Positions 11,463 through 24,500 of a stretch of 64,000 nucleotides of DNA are shown here, one piece after another (position 1 is the stretch's first letter; every line of letters begins with the position of its first letter). Source of the stretch: Antedon mediterranea (Eukaryota; Echinodermata; Crinoidea; Comatulida; Antedonidae); assembly GCF_964355755.1 (NCBI RefSeq), contig NC_092676.1:3270288-3334287 (forward strand). The letters run 5' to 3'. Under the pieces are notes generated by a model. The model did no database searches. It saw only the letters and a program-made list of their open reading frames with translations, and was not told where the DNA came from. Position numbers and translations under genes: made by a program.

Positions 11463-11529
11463 AGTCGCGTGCAATGCGACTCTACAGCTGACTATGTCGG
11501 TCGGTAAACACTAACTTGAGCACGCGACT
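11463..11529. mobile_element. Short inverted-repeat element (AGTCGCGTGC ends)
   Basis: Starts AGTCGCGTGC and ends GCACGCGACT, with GTCGGTCGGT inside. Relatives lie at 43,344-43,410 and 44,455-44,543, and a fragment in the opposite orientation at 38,661-38,722. A non-autonomous element or a fragment of a larger one. Confidence 0.65.
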
Positions 11530-11675
11530 GCACCCTTGTATATGGCCTTGTTTTTTAAATCATTATTACGAACATGTTATCTACCATTACATCCGTTTAC
11601 ACGTATTAATATACTTCATTAACATTATTTTCTGTTAAATCATCAATTAATATCATTAATCGTATTAAGTTAATA

Positions 11676-11988
11676 AGGTAAAGGTAAAGTCGAAACCTAA
11701 GCTAATGCTAACGGCCGTGGTGCCCATCTCCATTTCTTGAGCGTTTGGGCCAGACTCCACTAAGTGTGTATGTTTGTGGGGGGTACGCCAGCCCTCCCGC
11801 ACAAACGAGTCTGATTTACCTTCCCAGTACTTTTTACATACCGGTACCCATTTCTATCACCTGGGTGGGGAGGATGTGGATAAAGAATCTTGCTCAAGGA
11901 TTCAACACTGCAGTGACCGGGCCGGGGCTTGAACCGGCAACCTCTTGATTGCAAGTCCAATGCTCTAACCACTGCGCCACAGTGCTCC
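11676..11988 (-). mobile_element. tRNA-derived SINE
   Basis: Read on the minus strand it opens with a tRNA-like head with A box (TGGCGCAGTGGTTAGAGC) and B box (GGTTCAAGCC), then a body of about 220 nt, and ends in TTTACCTTTACC repeats, as SINE tails do. The anticodon-like loop reads TGC. A 10-bp inverted copy of the head (11,972-11,981 with 11,991-12,000) is unique to this copy. A second copy is at 43,558-43,866. Confidence 0.85.
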
Positions 11989-12000
11989 AATGTGGCGCAG

Positions 12001-12749
12001 TGTGGCGCTACTACTAGTACTAATGTATATACACATAAATATAATGAAATAAGTGTAATTATTTTAGGTCATAAATAGAGACGTACTTAATACACGGAGG
12101 TAGATAGTTCGATAAAATAAACGATACGAGATTTACAATGTATGTACGGTATTTTACAATTTGTCAAATTACTTTATAATCTGTTGTTGTTGTATAATTA
12201 ATTTTACTTAATTGAAATTATTAAACGTTTAATAGAAAACATCTTCAATGCAAGATAAGAAATCTAAAATTAGTGAACGCCGTAATATGCAATGAAATAT
12301 TGTAAATTTAATAATTATTTCAATCCATGTGTAATACTCCATTTACTGTAGCTGAGTTACAGTTTCTCCAAAATGGAAAAGAGACCATTATTTTCTGTTT
12401 GGTTATCGTAGATATTATTTTAGACAATAATAAAACTTATTCAAGAATTGTATTAAATAAATATATATACGGTACGAAATAGTATTTAACATGAGAAACA
12501 CACATAATCGACCATAATTAATTATTATCTTAAACTTTCCCCGAGGGCGCTCTTAGTATTGAATTGTTTCCGTTTTGTATCTTGTATTTGCTTTGTATTT
12601 CAATGTGTTCTCTCCATTTGTGGAGGCTTTTTGAATAAATTGAATTTAATTGAAAATACTTATTATTACTTATTATACTTATATTAGTAATGTCTGCAGT
12701 CCTAACGTTCAGTATCTTTGTTTCTATAGCTCTTTCTACACTATCAAAC
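12001..12749. other. Duplicated spacer between SINE and the (TA)n site
   Basis: Matches 43,870-44,720 except for the 44,455-44,543 insertion there. It contains diverged copies of the spacer seen after other short genes. No gene seen. Confidence 0.65.
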
Positions 12750-12783
12750 CATGGAGGAAATATATATATATATATATATATAT
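12750..12783. repeat. Left half of a palindromic (TA)n target site
   Basis: CATGGAGGAAATATA followed by (TA)n. Its reverse complement stands at the right edge of the 21-kb insertion (34,081-34,095). The uninterrupted counterpart is at 44,720-44,764. Confidence 0.8.
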
Positions 12784-13510
12784 AGAACTCAACGGCCTTT
12801 GCTACGATGGATATATAGTGCTATTTCTCAAATGGCCTTTGCTACTTTGCATTTTGACTTGTGACGTATATGTTTTCCTATTCAATTACATTGCTCATCG
12901 ATAGGAGCAAACGGCCAAAAGCGTCTTGAGAATTTAAATTTTTAAATTACGATAACTTTTGTAAAAATGATCGAAATTTGATCGGATAACCACATTTATA
13001 AAGACAATTTAATAGAGTTTACCCTATCATCAGCTTATTTTTTCTTATCACGCACTTTTTGAAATATTGGTTTCTGAATCATGCCTACTTATCGGGTAGT
13101 AGTTTTGATAGGCCTGATTTGACAACAACCAACCTAAACCGTCTTGAACTTCTAATTTTTTTTTTACTTATCCGATTTGAAATTTCTTTGTTGTATACGA
13201 TAGAAGATTATATAAAGAACGTGTATACGAAATTTCATCGATTTATCTTAATTTTAAGTTACTTTAAAAAAATAATTCTATATTGAATTTTTTCGCGAAA
13301 AATTGGGATGTCATTTTGCTACGTACCAAAACTCAAATAGTCATTGCGTTTAACGTATTTACTCAATAAATGTAATTTTTGTACAATGTGTTCATATATA
13401 TTGTTGGATTATGTGTGCCAAATTTGGATTTATAAAACTAAAAAAATTCGGAGATATTAAGAAAATATTGCTCATTTTGGCCGTTTGCTACGTATTTTCT
13501 TAATTTTTAA
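12784..13510. repeat. Left arm of the giant insertion
   Basis: Holds GGCCTTTGCTACG-type motifs at about 12,797, 12,833 and 13,478, CATTTTGCTACGTA at about 13,312, and one in the opposite sense (GCAAACGGCCAAAA) at about 12,904. The right arm carries the same motifs mostly reversed. Confidence 0.6.
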
Positions 13511-14257
13511 AATGCTTTTACAACGTGGTTACTTTACGAAAACAAACTATTTTTAGGTATGTTAGTCTATGTTTAACATACTATCGATCTGCTATTTTGA
13601 TTTTTTGAATTTAAGCGTGTTTATATTTTTAATAAAAACCGACTTTTTTTAGATTTTGTGGTCGCTAGAACTCAAATATAATTGTCTCGTTCACTCAAAG
13701 TTTATTATAAATGTAAAATGACTTATTAAAATATCTTTATTATCATTAAATTGCAATTTACATTATGAAAAGCTTTATTTTCATTATTAGTCATCATTTA
13801 GTTAGCAAATGATTATTTTAAAAGTATATATTACAATTTTTCGGAATTTTGTTATCATTTTAAAATTGGAAAACGTTTCAAATTTAAGGACTTGTGGCAG
13901 GTCTTGTATTAAATTACGATTTATTTTGTTTAACATTTTAGAAACAAAAATTCCTTTAATATGTGTAATCATTAAAACATTCTGCATCCACTAGACGTTG
14001 ATTTTATTGATTTATATAGTTTTAAAACAATTAAATTGGCGATTAAATGTTACGAAATTTAAAAATCCTAAGCATTTTCACTGGAACCACAGCATCCTAG
14101 GCCCAACAGCATCGACAGCCTACAGCAAACTATAGATAAACCAGGTATACCGTAAGTTTTTATTTATTTTTGTTGTAATATAGATTTTTAAATAGTTATA
14201 GTTCAATGTTATATATTTAATGTTGTTATCTGACTCTCTGGCGGTAATCTATGAGAG
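13511..14257. other. AT-rich DNA in the left part of the insertion
   Basis: No convincing frame. A donor-like ACCGTAAGT at about 14,149 follows a less AT-rich stretch (14,080-14,148) that could be a first exon of the candidate transcript described below; this is speculative. Confidence 0.35.
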
Positions 14258-14790
14258 GTAAATTAGGGGCCTAGGCCTTAGGTCTATGATGCACATAAAA
14301 TGCCAAACCTTGTGTGCAGCCCAGGGGGCTGCTGCGCCCGGCCCAGGCGGCCTAATAATAGGCTTACCGCTTAGGCCTCGGTCTACATTAGGCCTAGGCC
14401 CTAGTGTCTGTTTACGGGTTTGTAAGTCCATAAACAGAGTAGGCCTAGACCTAACTTTTCTGGAATCTAGGCATAGGATAGGCACTGACTAGGCCTATGT
14501 CTAGAAATAAGCATGGCCTATTATTTACAGCTTTAGCCTGGAAGCCTAAGCCTACTAGGCCTAGCTAGTAGGCCTAGCCTACTCCTACCTAGCCTGTCTT
14601 AGGCTAGGCTAGGCCTAGAGGTAGTACTCAGTGCTAGAAGCCTGCCTAGGCCTAGATGTAGCCTACATCCTAAAACTAGACTAGGCCTAGGCTAGAACCT
14701 CTAGTAAAGGCTTTGACAGTTTTCTAGGCCCTACCTACATTATGTATGTTAGGGCCTATCTGACTTCTAGCATAGGCCTAGCCTAGACAT
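14258..14790. repeat. TAGGCCTA-rich island, left
   Basis: About 530 bp dense in TAGGCCTA/CTAGGCCTAG palindromes in many overlapping arrangements, much richer in G+C than its surroundings. A similar island lies near the right end of the insertion (33,335-33,600). Confidence 0.8.
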
Positions 14791-15183
14791 TTACAGAAGG
14801 TGTACTGTAGGTTTCCCTTCTACATCATTAACAGCTAGCTTAGAACAATCCCTTCATTAAATCAAGCATCCATCCCAAATATTTTTAACATTCACGAATT
14901 AAACATACTATTATGATTTACAAAGCAAATTAATTTTTAGTTTTAGTGTCCGGTTTGGAGTATTCAATCAACTACTCAATTTCTGATGACTCAATAATCA
15001 ACTTAACTTCAGGTATTTTAAGTCCCAAGCTTATTCAACTTATGTTTAATGTGACTAACAACATATGAAAATAACAATTACTCCTTAAAACTATAAATAA
15101 ACATTAATTCAATCCAAATAATGGTAGCAAAAGAGATGTTATGAAATAGTAACTATTTGACTGTATTCAGTTTTTTTTTTCAG

Positions 15184-15264
15184 TGAAACACATTATGGTA
15201 CAAATGGAGAAAAATATATCTAGAAGAGAGGAAAATAACAAGATGAAGGAGCAGGAAAAATATG
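15184..15264 (+). other. Candidate exon A (module 1)
   Basis: Preceded by a pyrimidine run and CAG, followed by GTATAC. An open frame enters in phase 1 and leaves in phase 1 (81 nt), encoding a charged stretch MVQMEKNIS..KMKEQEKY. Copies A' and A'' lie at 17,163 and 17,927. No family recognised. The donor is weak. Confidence 0.4.
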
Positions 15265-15575
15265 GTATACTTATCTGTATGGCAATTTTCATACACATTA
15301 ATTCATGTTAAAACAAAATGACTATTAAACTATTTTAAGCCCAATTAAATACAACAAAGCACCCAAGTCAATGCCATGAAATGTAATTTAACAGGTTTCT
15401 TAAATTAATTCTAAAGCCAATACAAAGCAAATACATTGACAATTAAAATGAAGTGAGAAAAGTGTAATGTAACAGTCAGAATTGTTAGAAATGTAATATA
15501 AATAAAATACAAAATTAAAACTTTTATTTTAGACAACTTCTAATGTTTATTAAAATGTGCTTTTTCATTTTTCAG

Positions 15576-15639
15576 TTACTGCTGTGGTTTCAAACATCCT
15601 TCACTTTACATACAAGTTAATGGCTTATTAATAATTAAG
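15576..15639 (+). other. Candidate exon B (module 1)
   Basis: Preceded by CATTTTTCAG and followed by GTAATC. Joined to exon A in phase it reads VTAVVSNILHFTYKLMAY and then TAA at 15,629. The copy B' at 18,331 keeps this frame with two replacement and two silent changes. Confidence 0.4.
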
Positions 15640-15774
15640 GTAATCAGTAAACTCATTATAAATGTTTTGCTTTAATTTACTAACAATGTTTCATTTATCT
15701 ACTAACCATACATAAACACACTCACATACCAACATACACAAAACACCTTTTAGAATAGCTTGTATTTAATGTAG

Positions 15775-16730
15775 GACAAAATTAAACATAACAATGTAGT
15801 TGTAGGACAAAATTAAACACAACAAAAGTTTGATCTAGGCTTATTAGTTGTAGGACAAAATTCAACATCAATAAAGCTTAGTTAGTTGCTTAAAATTAAA
15901 CGGAGGAATACAGTTCAGTTTAGTTTATATTTACTGTATATAAAAATTAAACGGAGCAATGTAGTTTAGTAGTTGGTTGTAGAACTAATTTAAACAGGAG
16001 AATGCAGTTCAGTTGAGTTTAGTTATTTACTGTATAGGGAAAAAAAATAACAGAGGAATGAAGTTTAGTTTTAGTTGGTTGTTGGACAAAAATGAACAGT
16101 TTGGTTAATTGTTGTATTACAAATGCAGACACAGCAATACAGTTCAGTTTAGTTATTTACTGTAGGAAAAAATAAACACATAAACATTGCAGTTTATTTA
16201 GTTAATTGTAGGAAAAAATTGGTTTAGAAATCATTTATTGACACAACATTAAACTAGTTAGACATGTATAGGGGTACAGTTATTATAGAACACAATTAAG
16301 AGTACATATTTAGACAATCTGAAAGAATAATTGGTTGAGAAATCATCTATTAAACAAACCAATAATACAGGACATTCAAGTAGTTAGACATGTGTAGTGG
16401 TACAGTTATTATAGAAGACAATTAAGAGTACATATTTTAGACAATCTGAAAGTGTAATTGGTTGAGAAATCATCTATTAAATCACTCAACAATACAGGAC
16501 ATTCAAGTAGTTAGACATGTGTAGGGGTACAGTTATTATAGAACACAATTAGGAGTAAATATTTTAGACAATCTGAAAGTATAATTGGTTGAGAAATCAT
16601 CTATAAAACAACCCAACAATACAAGACATTCAAGTAGTTAGACATGTGTAGGGGTACAGTTATTATAGGACACAATTAGGAGTTTGTTGTAGGACACAAT
16701 TAAACACAGCAGTTTAGTTTAGTTAGAACA
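15775..16730. repeat. First tandem array (short GTAGGACAAAATTAAAC units, then 128-bp units)
   Basis: Degenerate copies of a unit with TTGTAGGACAAAATTAAACA and CAGTTTAGTT up to about 16,200, then about four copies of the 128-bp unit containing GTGTAGGGGTACAGTTATTA. Confidence 0.85.
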
Positions 16731-17160
16731 AGCCCCGCATTAAATCAGTAATCAAGCATCCATCGTAAATATTTTAAACATAATTTTGTAATACTATTTT
16801 CATGAATTAAAAATACTATATGACTTATATTATAATGCAAATACATTTTTAGTTTTAGTGTCCGGTTTGGAGTATTCAATCAACTAGCCTATTCAATTTC
16901 TGATGACTCAAAACTCAACTTAACTTCAGGTATTTTAAGTCCCACGCTTAATCAACGTTTTAATGTTACTAACAACATATGAAAATACAATTATTTTTAG
17001 GTCATAAAAATAACAATTACTCCTTAAAATTATAAATAAAGTAATAAATAATAATAATTCAATGCAAATAATGGTAGTAGGCCTAGTGGTAACAAAAGAG
17101 ATTTCTTAAAATAGTAATTATTGAATGCTGTTGGTGTTGACTGTATTCAGTTTTTTTTTC
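16731..17160. repeat. Duplicate of 14,840-15,183 (intron-like DNA before exon A')
   Basis: Shares TTTTAGTGTCCGGTTTGGAG and the following sequence with about 14,940-15,120. This shows the exon A region was copied as a block with its upstream flank. Confidence 0.8.
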
Positions 17161-17162
17161 AG

Positions 17163-17240
17163 TGAAAAACATGATGGTACAAATGGAAAAAAGGTCTAGA
17201 AGAGAGGAAAATAACAAGATGAAGGAGCAGAAAATATATG
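17163..17240 (+). other. Candidate exon A' (module 2)
   Basis: A copy of exon A that is 3 nt shorter, so the frame is kept. Same phase-1 borders; a 3' acceptor TTTTTTTTTCAG precedes it. The following GTTGAA is a poor donor, the main doubt about this module. Confidence 0.4.
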
Positions 17241-17492
17241 GTTGAATATATGACTAAAATCATACCTTACATTAAAACAATCAATTAAATTAATATTTTA
17301 TATTACAATAAAGGATGAAATCAATGGTAGGACATGTAATGAGGCCAGTCAAACTAATAACATATAGTATTGAAATAGAGTAAATGTAAAATAAAGAGGT
17401 AATTTAGGTGGAAAAATGATAATAAAAAAAAATGCTAGTACTACAAGTAAAAATGTTTATTCACATATTTTTTTTATTAATTATATTTTCAG

Positions 17493-17564
17493 CCTCTGCT
17501 ATGATTAGTACCAAGGATTGTTGCTTTCAACAAGTCTTACTTCACAATTTGATGTCGTTTAAAG
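17493..17564 (+). other. Candidate exon C (module 2), diverged relative of exon B
   Basis: Preceded by TATATTTTCAG, followed by GTAATT. Length 72, phase 1 at both ends, open in the frame coming from exon A': ASAMISTKDCCFQQVLLHNL and on. It resembles exon B's VTAVVSNILHFTYKLMAY, with about six extra residues. Confidence 0.4.
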
Positions 17565-17926
17565 GTAATTGGTCATCTCAATATTGCTTTACGCTTTAAA
17601 CCATCAGATAATAGTAATAATTGTAGCAGTACAATTAGAAATTAAATTTACATTACATTTATCAAACAAAATGTCTTATGTGATTAGTTGACAACACGAT
17701 TACAAAAGACAGTAAAAAAGTAGTTAATTTGAAATGCCCAAATTTAATTTAGCTTTCCCTTCTCCATCAGCTGTTCTTGTTTGGGTACATTGTTAAAAAT
17801 CACAATATATGATACACAGAAATACAGTCTGTTTAGGTCATAAAAATGAATAATGCACTAAAAATGTTATTAGTTTTATTAGTACTGTATACTAATGACT
17901 GAATATAATGGGTTTTTTTTAAACAG

Positions 17927-18010
17927 TGATAATGGATAAGAAAGAGGATAATCTAGAAGTGGAAGTGGAAACAAGATGAATAATACATTTAGGAAGAAAA
18001 AAAGAAGATG
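17927..18010 (+). other. Candidate exon A'' (module 3), decayed or terminal
   Basis: Preceded by a T-run and AAACAG. The frame entering from exon C runs 17 codons to a TGA at 17,977-17,979. It aligns with A' but has indels. It may be a terminal coding exon or a dead copy. Confidence 0.3.
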
Positions 18011-18039
18011 GTTGAATATAACTAATAGTCTTATTTTCA

Positions 18040-18530
18040 TACACATTAATTCATGTTAAAACAAGATGACCATTAAACAATTTTAAGCCCAATTAAATAC
18101 AACAAAGCACCCAAGTCAATGACTAGAAATGTAATTTAACAGGTTTCTTAAATTAATTCTAAAGCCAATACAAAGCAAATACATTTACAATTAAAAATGA
18201 AGCGAGAAAAGTGTAATGTAACACATCTGAGAATTAGTTAGTAAAGTATTACATTTCAAACCCAAAATTAAAACTTTTTTTTAGACAACTTCTAATGTTT
18301 ATTAAAATGTGCTTTTTCATTTTTTTTTTCAGTTACTGCTGTGGTTTTAGACATCCTCCACTTCACATACAAGTTAATGGCTTATTAATAATTAAGGTAA
18401 TCAGTAAACTCATTATAAATGTTTTGCTTTAATTTACTAACAATGTTTTATTTATCTACTAACCATACATAAACACACTCACACACCAACATACACAAAA
18501 CACCTTTTAGAATAGCTTGTATTTAATGTA
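18040..18530 (+). repeat. Duplicate of 15,292-15,770, including candidate exon B' (18,331-18,394)
   Basis: Near-identical copy of the intron-like sequence around exon B. Exon B' keeps acceptor, donor and the same frame to its stop codon. Confidence 0.8.
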
Positions 18531-21500
18531 GAACAAATTAAATCTTCTTGTACTAGACTAAAGTTAAACACAGAAATGCAGTCAGTTTAGTTAATTACTG
18601 TAGGGAAAAATTAAAAACAGCAATACAGTTCAGTTAGTTGTTGTAGGACAAAATTAAACTAAGGAATACAGTTTAGTTTAGTTATTTACTGTAGGGAAAA
18701 ATTAGAAGCAGCAATGTAGTTTAGTTGGTTGTAGAACATATTTAAACAGGGAAATACAGTTCAGTTTAGTTATTTTCTGTATAGGAAAACAATTAAAAAC
18801 ATCAATTCAGTTTAGTATAGTTTAGTTAATTGTACTGTAGGACAAATTTAAACACAGCAATGGAATTTAGTTGGTTGTGAAACAAAAGTGAACATAGTTT
18901 AGTTTGGTTAATTGTTGTAGGACAAATGTAGACACAACAATGTAGTTTAGTTAAGTTGGTTGTAGAACAAAATTAAACCGAGCAATTCAATTTATCTATT
19001 GAACAACCCAATAATACAGGACATTCAAGTAGTTAGACATGTGTAGGGGTACAGTTATTATATAACCTATTTAGGAGTACATATATTTGACAACTCTAAA
19101 ATTATAATTGGTTGAGAAATCATCTATTGAACAACCCAATAGCCATTCAAGTAGTTAGACATGTTTAAGAGTACAGTTATTATAGAACACAATTAAGAGT
19201 AATTATTTTTAAAAAATCTGAAAGTATAATTGGTTGAGAAATCATCTATTGAACAACTCAATAATACAGAACATTCAAGTAGTTAGACATGTGTAGGGGT
19301 ACAGTTTTTATAGAAGACAATTAAGAGTAAATTGTAGTTTTTATCAATTGGTTGTAGAAGAAATTTAAACACAGCAATGCAGTTTAGGTTAGTTAGTTGT
19401 TTAGGGCAAAATTAAACACAGTATTGCAGTTCAGTTTAGTTGGTTGTAGGTGAAATATAAACACAGCAATACAGTTCAGTTTAGTTAGTTGTTTAGGGCA
19501 AAATAAAACAACAAATCTAACAGTGTAATTGGTTGAGAAATCATCTATTGAACAACTCAATAATACAGAACATTTAAGTAGTTAGACATGTGTAGGGGTA
19601 CAGTTATTTTAGAACACAATTAAGAGTACATATTTTAGACAAATCTAAAAGTCTAATTGATTGAGAAATTATCTATTGAACAACTCAACAATACAGGACA
19701 TTAAAGTAGTCAGACATGTGTAGGGGTACAGTTATTATAGAACACAATTAAGAGTACATTGTAGTTTGATCTATTGGTTGTAGGATAAATTTAAACACAG
19801 CAATGCAGTTCAGTTTAGTTAGTTGTTTAGGGCAAAATAAAACAACAAATTTAACAGTGTAATTGGTTGAGAAATCATCTATTGAACAACTCAATAATAC
19901 AGAACATTCAAGTAGTTAGACATGTCTGGGGAGACAGTTATTATAGAACACAATTAAGAGTAAATTGTAGTTTTTATCAATTGGTTGTAGAAGAAATTTA
20001 AACACAGCAATGCAGTTCAGGTTAGTTAGTTGTTTAGGGCAAAATTAAACACAGGATTGCAGTTCAGTTTAGTTGGTTGTAGGTGAAATTTAAACACAGC
20101 AATACAGTTCAGTTTAGTTAGTTGTTTAGGGCAAAATAAAACAGCAAATCTAACAGTGTAATTGGTTGAGAAATCATCTATTGGACAACACAATAATAAA
20201 GGACATTCAAGTAGTTAGACATGTGTAGGGGGACAGTTATTATAGAACACAATTAGGAGTACATATTTTAGACAAATCTAAAAGTATAATTGATTGAAAA
20301 ATTATCTATTGAACAACTCAACGATACATGACATTAAAGTAGTCAAGACATGTGTAGGGGTACAGTTATTATAGAACACAATTAAGAGTACATATTTTAG
20401 ACAAATCTAAAAGTCTAATTGATTCAGAAATTATCTATTGAACAACTCAACAATACAGGACATTAAAGTAGTCAGACAAGTGTAGGGGTACAGTTATTAT
20501 AGAGCACAATTAAGAGTACATATTTTAGACAAATCTAACAGTACTATTTGTTGAAAAATCATCTATTGAACAACCCAATAATACAGGACATTCAAGTAGT
20601 TAGACATGTGTAGGGGTACAGTTATTATAGAGCACAATTAAGAGTACATATTTTAGACAAATCTAACAGTACTATTTGTTGAAAAATCATCTATTGAACA
20701 ACCCAATAATACAGGACATTCAAGTAGTTAGACATGTCTGGGGGTACAGTTATTATAGAGCACAATTAAGAGTAAATTGTAGTTTTTATCAATTGGTTGT
20801 AGAAGAAATTTAAACACAGCAATGCAGTTTACGTTAGTTAGTTGTTTATGGCAAAATTAAACACAGGAATCCAGTTCAGTTTAGTTAGTTGTAGAAGAAA
20901 TTTAAACACAGCAATGCAGTTCAGTTTAGTTAGTTGTTTAGGGCAAAATTAAACACAGGATTGCAGTTCAGTTTAGTTGGAATTGTAGGTGAAATATAAA
21001 CACAGCAATACAGTTCAGTTTAGTTAGTTGTTTAGGGCAAAATAAAACAACAAATCTAACAGTGTAATTGGTTGAGAAATCATCTATTGAACAACTCAAT
21101 AATACAGAACATTCAAGTAGTTAGACATGTGTAGGGGTACAGTTATTTTAGAACACAATTAAGAGTACATATTTTAGACAAATCTAAAAGTCTAATTGAT
21201 TGAGAAATTATCTATTGAACAACTCAACAATACAGGACATTAAAGTATTCAGACATATGTAGGGGTACAGTTATTATAGAGCACAATTAAGAGTACATTG
21301 TAGTTTGATCTATTAGTTGTAGGATAAATTTAAACACAGCAATGCAGTTCAGTTTAGTTAGTTGTTTAGGGCAAAATAAAACAACAAATCTAACAGTGTA
21401 ATTGGTTGAGAAATCATCTATTGAACAACTCAATAATACAGAACATTCAAGTAGTTAGACATGTCTGGGGGGACAGTTATTATAGAACACAATTAAGAGT

Positions 21501-24500
21501 AAATTGTAGTTTTTATCAATTGGTTGTAGAAGAAATTTAAACACAGCAATGCAGTTCAGGTTAGTTAGTTGTTTAGGGCAAAATTAAACACAGGATTGCA
21601 GTTTAGTTTAGTTGGTTGTAGGTGAAATTTAAACACAGCAATACAGTTCAGTTTAGTTAGTTGTTTAGGGCAAAATAAAACAGCAAATCTAACAGTGTAA
21701 TTGGTTGAGAAATCATCTATTGGACAACACAATAATAAAGGACATTCAAGTAGTTAGACATGTGTAGGGGGACAGTTATTATAGAACACAATTAGGAGTA
21801 CATATTTTAGACAAATCTAAAAGTATAATTGATTGAAAAATTATCTATTGAACAACTCAACGATACATGACATTAAAGTAGTCAAGACATGTGTAGGGGT
21901 ACAGTTATTATAGAACACAATTAAGAGTACATATTTTAGACAAATCTAAAAGTCTAATTGATTCAGAAATTATCTATTGAACAACTCAACAATACAGGAC
22001 ATTAAAGTAGTCAGACAAGTGTAGGGGTACAGTTATTATAGAGCACAATTAAGAGTACATATTTTAGACAAATCTAACAGAATAATAATACAGGACATTC
22101 AAGTAGTTAGACATGTGTAGGGGTACAGTTATTATAGAACACAATTAAGAGTACATATTTTAGACAAATCTAACAGTACTATTTGTTGAAAAATCATCTA
22201 TTGAACAACCCAATAATACAGGACATTCAAGTAGTTAGACATGTGTAGGGGTACAGTTATTATAGAGCACAATTAAGAGTACATATTTTAGACAAATCTA
22301 ACAGTACTATTTGTTGAAAAATCATCTATTGAACAACCCAATAATACAGGACATTCAAGTAGTTAGACATGTCTGGGGGTACAGTTATTATAGAGCACAA
22401 TTAAGAGTAAATTGTAGTTTTTATCAATTGGTTGTAGAAGAAATTTAAACACAGCAATGCAGTTTAGGTTAGTTAGTTGTTTATGGCAAAATTAAACACA
22501 GGAATCCAGTTCAGTTTAGTTAGTTGTAGAAGAAATTTAAACACAGCAATGCAGTTCAGTTTAGTTAGTTGTTTAGGGCAAAATTAAACACAGGATTGCA
22601 GTTCAGTTTAGTTGGAATTGTAGGTGAAATATAAACACAGCAATACAGTTCAGTTTAGTTAGTTGTTTAGGGCAAAATAAAACAACAAATCTAACAGTGT
22701 AATTGGTTGAGAAATCATCTATTGAACAACTCAATAATACAGAACATTCAAGTAGTTAGACATGTGTAGGGGTACAGTTATTTTAGAACACAATTAAGAG
22801 TACATATTTTAGACAAATCTAAAAGTCTAATTGATTGAGAAATTATCTATTGAACAACTCAACAATACAGGACATTAAAGTATTCAGACATATGTAGGGG
22901 TACAGTTATTATAGAGCACAATTAAGAGTACATTGTAGTTTGATCTATTGGTTGTAGGATAAATTTAAACACAGCAATGCAGTTCAGTTTAGTTAGTTGT
23001 TTAGGGCAAAATAAAACAACAAATCTAACAGTGTAATTGGTTGAGAAATCATCTATTGAACAACTCAATAATACAGAACATTCAAGTAGTTAGACATGTC
23101 TGGGGAGACAGTTATTATAGAACACAATTAAGAGTAAATTGTAGTTTTTATCAATTGGTTGTAGAAGAAATTTAAACACAGCAATGCAGTTCAGGTTAGT
23201 TAGTTGTTTAGGGCAAAATTAAACACAGGATTGCATTTCAGTTTAGTTGGTTGTAGGTGAAATTTAAACACAGCAATACAGTTCAGTTTAGTTAGTTGTT
23301 TAGGGCAAAATAAAACAGCAAATCTAACAGTGTAATTGGTTGAGAAATCATCTATTGGACAACACAATAATACAGGACATTCAAGTAGTTATACATGTGT
23401 AGGGGGACAGTTATTATAGAACACAATTAGGAGTACATATTTTAGACAAATCTAAAATTATAATTGATTGAAAAATTATCTATTGAACAACTCAACAATA
23501 CAGGACATTAAAGTAGTCAGACATGTGTAGGGGTACAGTTATTATAGAACACAATTAAGAGTACATATTTTAGACAAATCTAAAAGTCTAATTGATTGAG
23601 AAATTATCTATTGAACAACTCAACAATACAGGACATTAAAGTAGTCAGACAAGTGTAGGGGTACAGTTATTATAGAGCACAATTAAGAGTACATATTTTA
23701 GACAAATCTAAAAGTCTAATTTATTGAGAAATTATCTATTGAACAACTCAACAATACAGGACATTAAAGTAGTCAGACAGGTGTAGGGGTACAGTTATTA
23801 TAGAGCACAATTAAGAGTACATATTTTAGACAAATCTAACAGTACTATTTGTTTAAAAATCATCTATTGAACAACCCAATAATACAGGTCGACATTCAAG
23901 TAGTTAGACATGTGTAGGGGTACAGTTATTATAGAACACAATTAAGAGTAAATTGTAGTTTTTATCAATTGGTTGGAGAAGAAATTTAAACACTGCAATG
24001 CAGTTTAGATTAGTTAGTTGTTTATGGCAAAATTAAACACAGGAATCCAGTTCAGTTTAGTTAGTTGTAGAAGAAATTTAAACACAGCAATGCAGTTCAG
24101 TTTAGTTAGTTGTTTAGGGCAAAATTAAACACAGGATTGCAGTTCAGTTTAGTTGGAATTGTAGGTGAAATATAAACACAGCAATACAGTTCAGTTTAGT
24201 TAGTTGTTTAGGGCAAAATAAAACAACAAATCTAACAGTGTAATTGGTTGAGAAATCATCTATTGAACAACTCAATAATACAGAACATTCAAGTAGTTAG
24301 ACATGTGTAGGGGTACAGTTATTTTAGAACACAATTAAGAGTAAATTGTAGTTTTTATCAATTGGTTGTAGAAGAAATTTAAACACAGCAATACAGTTCA
24401 GTTTAGTTAGTTGTTTAGGGCAAAATAAACAGCAAATCTAACATTGTAATTGGTTGAGAAATCATCTATTGAACAACTCAATAATACAGACATGTCTGGG

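Noticed and set aside
11935-11988. Possible tRNA gene (minus strand)
   Set aside because: A and B boxes are present but the anticodon stem is imperfect and the unit continues into a SINE body and tail, so it is the SINE head.
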